A stretch of DNA of 5,136 nt. Source: Thermoplasmata archaeon (lineage in GTDB: Archaea; Thermoplasmatota; Thermoplasmata; Thermoplasmatales; Thermoplasmataceae). The position numbers and the translations under genes were made by a program. The notes under the pieces were generated by a model, which saw nothing but the letters and a program-made list of their open reading frames with translations, made no database searches and was not told where the DNA came from. Position 1 is the stretch's first letter, and each line of letters starts with the position of its first letter. The DNA lies in assembly GCA_021811635.1 (NCBI GenBank), contig JAJZNS010000044.1, positions 1 to 5,136 on the forward strand, read 5' to 3'. Shown here piece after piece: positions 4,925-5,136 of the stretch.

Positions 4925-5136
4925 TTACCTTGAATATTCTGAAAGGACGAATTCCGCTGTTCTTTCGTAGACCGCCAGATCCCCATCACTGAAGAGCACC
5001 ATCCTGACTTCTTTGAGAGAGGCGTTTTTGGATGCAAGGTAGTCCCTTATGGTGATCAGGGCAATTTCACTGGCAGGTGCCAAGGGGTACCCATAGGCGC
5101 CGGTGCTGATGGAAGGAAATGCAATTGACCCGATCC
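4925..5136 (-). CDS. Macro-domain protein (C-terminal part; start beyond window)
   Basis: Hand translation of the minus strand gives 69 residues ending in TAA at 4927-4925. The fragment opens with the macro-domain phosphate-binding loop [15 protein letters not shown], in which the S-T-G-x-Y-G-x-P residues hold the ADP-ribose diphosphate. A helix follows ([16 protein letters not shown]), then the strand [10 protein letters not shown] with [12 protein letters not shown], the normal end of the fold. The protein therefore probably binds or hydrolyses ADP-ribose derivatives (for example O-acetyl-ADP-ribose or mono-ADP-ribosyl groups) in the cytosol. The catalytic Asn/Asp/Gly region near the N-terminus is off the window, so enzyme activity cannot be judged. 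A stand-alone macro protein is usually 170-190 residues, so a little over one third is seen. It converges on the MFS gene with a 72-base gap and no clear terminator. Confidence 0.92.
   Translation of the reverse strand, partial: IGSIAFPSISTGAYGYPLAPASEIALITIRDYLASKNASLKEVRMVLFSDGDLAVYERTAEFVLSEYSR

Overview
The window looks like chromosomal DNA from an archaeon, most probably of the Thermoplasmata (Thermoplasmatales-like). Three things point there. A Tfx-type transcription regulator is present, a family known almost only from archaea. AT-rich TATA-like boxes lie about 20-26 bases before several start codons with no Shine-Dalgarno site between, the pattern expected of leaderless transcripts. 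Arginine is mostly encoded by AGG/AGA. G+C is near one half by eye. No rRNA, tRNA, CRISPR array, insertion sequence or prophage gene was found. Lineage is an inference from style, not from a marker gene.

Layout, left to right. (1) 1-452, minus: a YycN-like GNAT acetyltransferase whose C-terminus runs off the left edge. (2) 453-620: short intergenic stretch with a weak TATA-like box for the acetyltransferase and nothing else recognised. (3) 621-1559, minus: a 312-residue protein of unknown family. (4) 1560-1859: a 300-base gap that is not empty. It holds a promoter-like box, a possible 20-codon leader ORF whose stop overlaps the start of the 312-residue gene (ATGA), and a possible 45-residue small gene or gene remnant. 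(5) 1860-2753, minus: a complete stand-alone 3-hydroxyacyl-CoA dehydrogenase. (6) 2754-2928: intergenic, with a TATA-like box just before the dehydrogenase. (7) 2929-3372, minus, and 3467-4852, plus: a Tfx-type regulator and an MFS transporter, divergently transcribed from a 94-base intergenic region with two TATA boxes and a 14-bp palindrome (TAACAA-AG-TTGTTA), a half-site of which recurs next to the transporter TATA box. (8) 4853-4924: convergent gap with no clear terminator. (9) 4925-5136, minus: the C-terminal third or so of a macro-domain protein whose start lies beyond the right edge.

How the parts fit. The best-supported functional unit is the regulator/transporter pair: a DNA-binding protein next to a sugar-porter-like permease, sharing a control region that carries a candidate operator. 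The dehydrogenase would serve fatty-acid or hydroxybutyryl-CoA oxidation but has no pathway partner in view. The acetyltransferase, the unknown gene and the macro-domain gene show no obvious link to each other. The items most worth a second look are the divergent operator, the coupled leader ORF before the unknown gene, and the small 45-codon ORF.
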